NCBI GenBank assembly: GCA_000146855.1
Contig: GL405246.1
Coordinates: forward strand, 1,746,725-1,810,724
Direction: 5' to 3'
DNA: 64,000 nucleotides
DNA from: [Eubacterium] yurii subsp. margaretiae ATCC 43715
GTDB taxonomy: Bacteria > Bacillota > Clostridia > Peptostreptococcales > Filifactoraceae
Shown here: piece after piece, positions 63,832-64,000 of the stretch
Position numbering within the stretch: position 1 is the first letter of the stretch
Layout: each line of letters opens with the position of its first letter
Made by a program: the position numbers and the translations under genes
Notes under the pieces: generated by a model
Seen by the model: only the letters and a program-made list of their open reading frames with translations
Told to the model about the DNA's origin: nothing
Database searches by the model: none

Positions 63832-64000
63832 ATTTATAATTATCTTATTATTTATCGTACAGTTGCAGTGGTTTTTTTATCTTAATATCCAATATTATCT
63901 TTAAAATTTTAAAATATATTTCTAATATATTCAAAACAAGCTATAATTCAGTTAATATTTTTATGTCAATTAAATTTTTTTGCTAAATTTTTATAATTTC
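63832..64000. other. Upstream region of the diguanylate cyclase pair
   Basis: AT-rich with no gene seen; it probably contains the promoter of the tandem GGDEF operon. Confidence 0.35.

Overview
The window comes from the chromosome of a low-GC Gram-positive anaerobe. The evidence is very AT-rich DNA, purine-rich ribosome binding sites, S-layer homology domains, ECF transporters, an XRE/membrane protein pair, an azaaromatic (yjdF) riboswitch and a Firmicutes-type mreC-mreD-PBP2 cluster. The style fits Peptostreptococcaceae and relatives (Clostridia), but this is inference from protein style; there is no rRNA to confirm it. No tRNA, rRNA, CRISPR array or intact transposase was seen.

Layout. 1-8.1 kb: end of an exported copper-amine-oxidase-fold protein, an SbcC nuclease subunit, a ROK sugar kinase whose 5' end is out of frame, a ComEC channel that lacks its hydrolase domain, a flavodoxin, and a yjdF gene under its riboswitch. 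8.3-21 kb is accessory. It holds a TetR-controlled set of two ABC half-transporters plus a complete ECF transporter, a C-terminal fragment of a large serine recombinase, and a second TetR-controlled pair (rifampin phosphotransferase-like enzyme and MATE efflux pump). 21-38 kb is a patchwork of short, mostly minus-strand transcription units: TipAS-type MerR regulator, a diaminopimelate decarboxylase-like enzyme on the plus strand, GrpB, methyltransferases, GNAT, XRE, an S66 (MccF-like) peptidase, a large S-layer-homology surface protein, TraX and a CPBP protease homologue. 38-42.2 kb is a BlaI/M56 signalling locus followed by uncharacterised exported proteins, one apparently frameshifted. 42.6-56.9 kb is plus-strand and more core-like: sugar-phosphate transferase for surface glycans, AlkD-like repair protein, hydantoinase, mreC-mreD-PBP2, the free-standing hydrolase that matches the missing half of ComEC, a radical-SAM/DUF4130 DNA-repair pair, a cold shock protein and a DEAD-box helicase. 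57-64 kb is minus-strand: a TRIC-type channel, FolT, a YvyF-like zinc protein and two tandem paralogous membrane diguanylate cyclases.

How it works together. The accessory half is dominated by small-molecule sensing and transport: two TetR systems with readable palindromic operators, a TipAS regulator with a MerR-type 19-bp promoter spacer, the yjdF riboswitch with a Shine-Dalgarno-blocking stem, and the MATE/Rph pair. The core half concerns envelope growth, DNA repair and cold or RNA stress.

The least explained structure is a set of dispersed intergenic repeats about 120-150 bp long with imperfect inverted ends. At least four copies belong to one subfamily and two clear plus two divergent copies to another; a separate unrelated repeat pair is also present.
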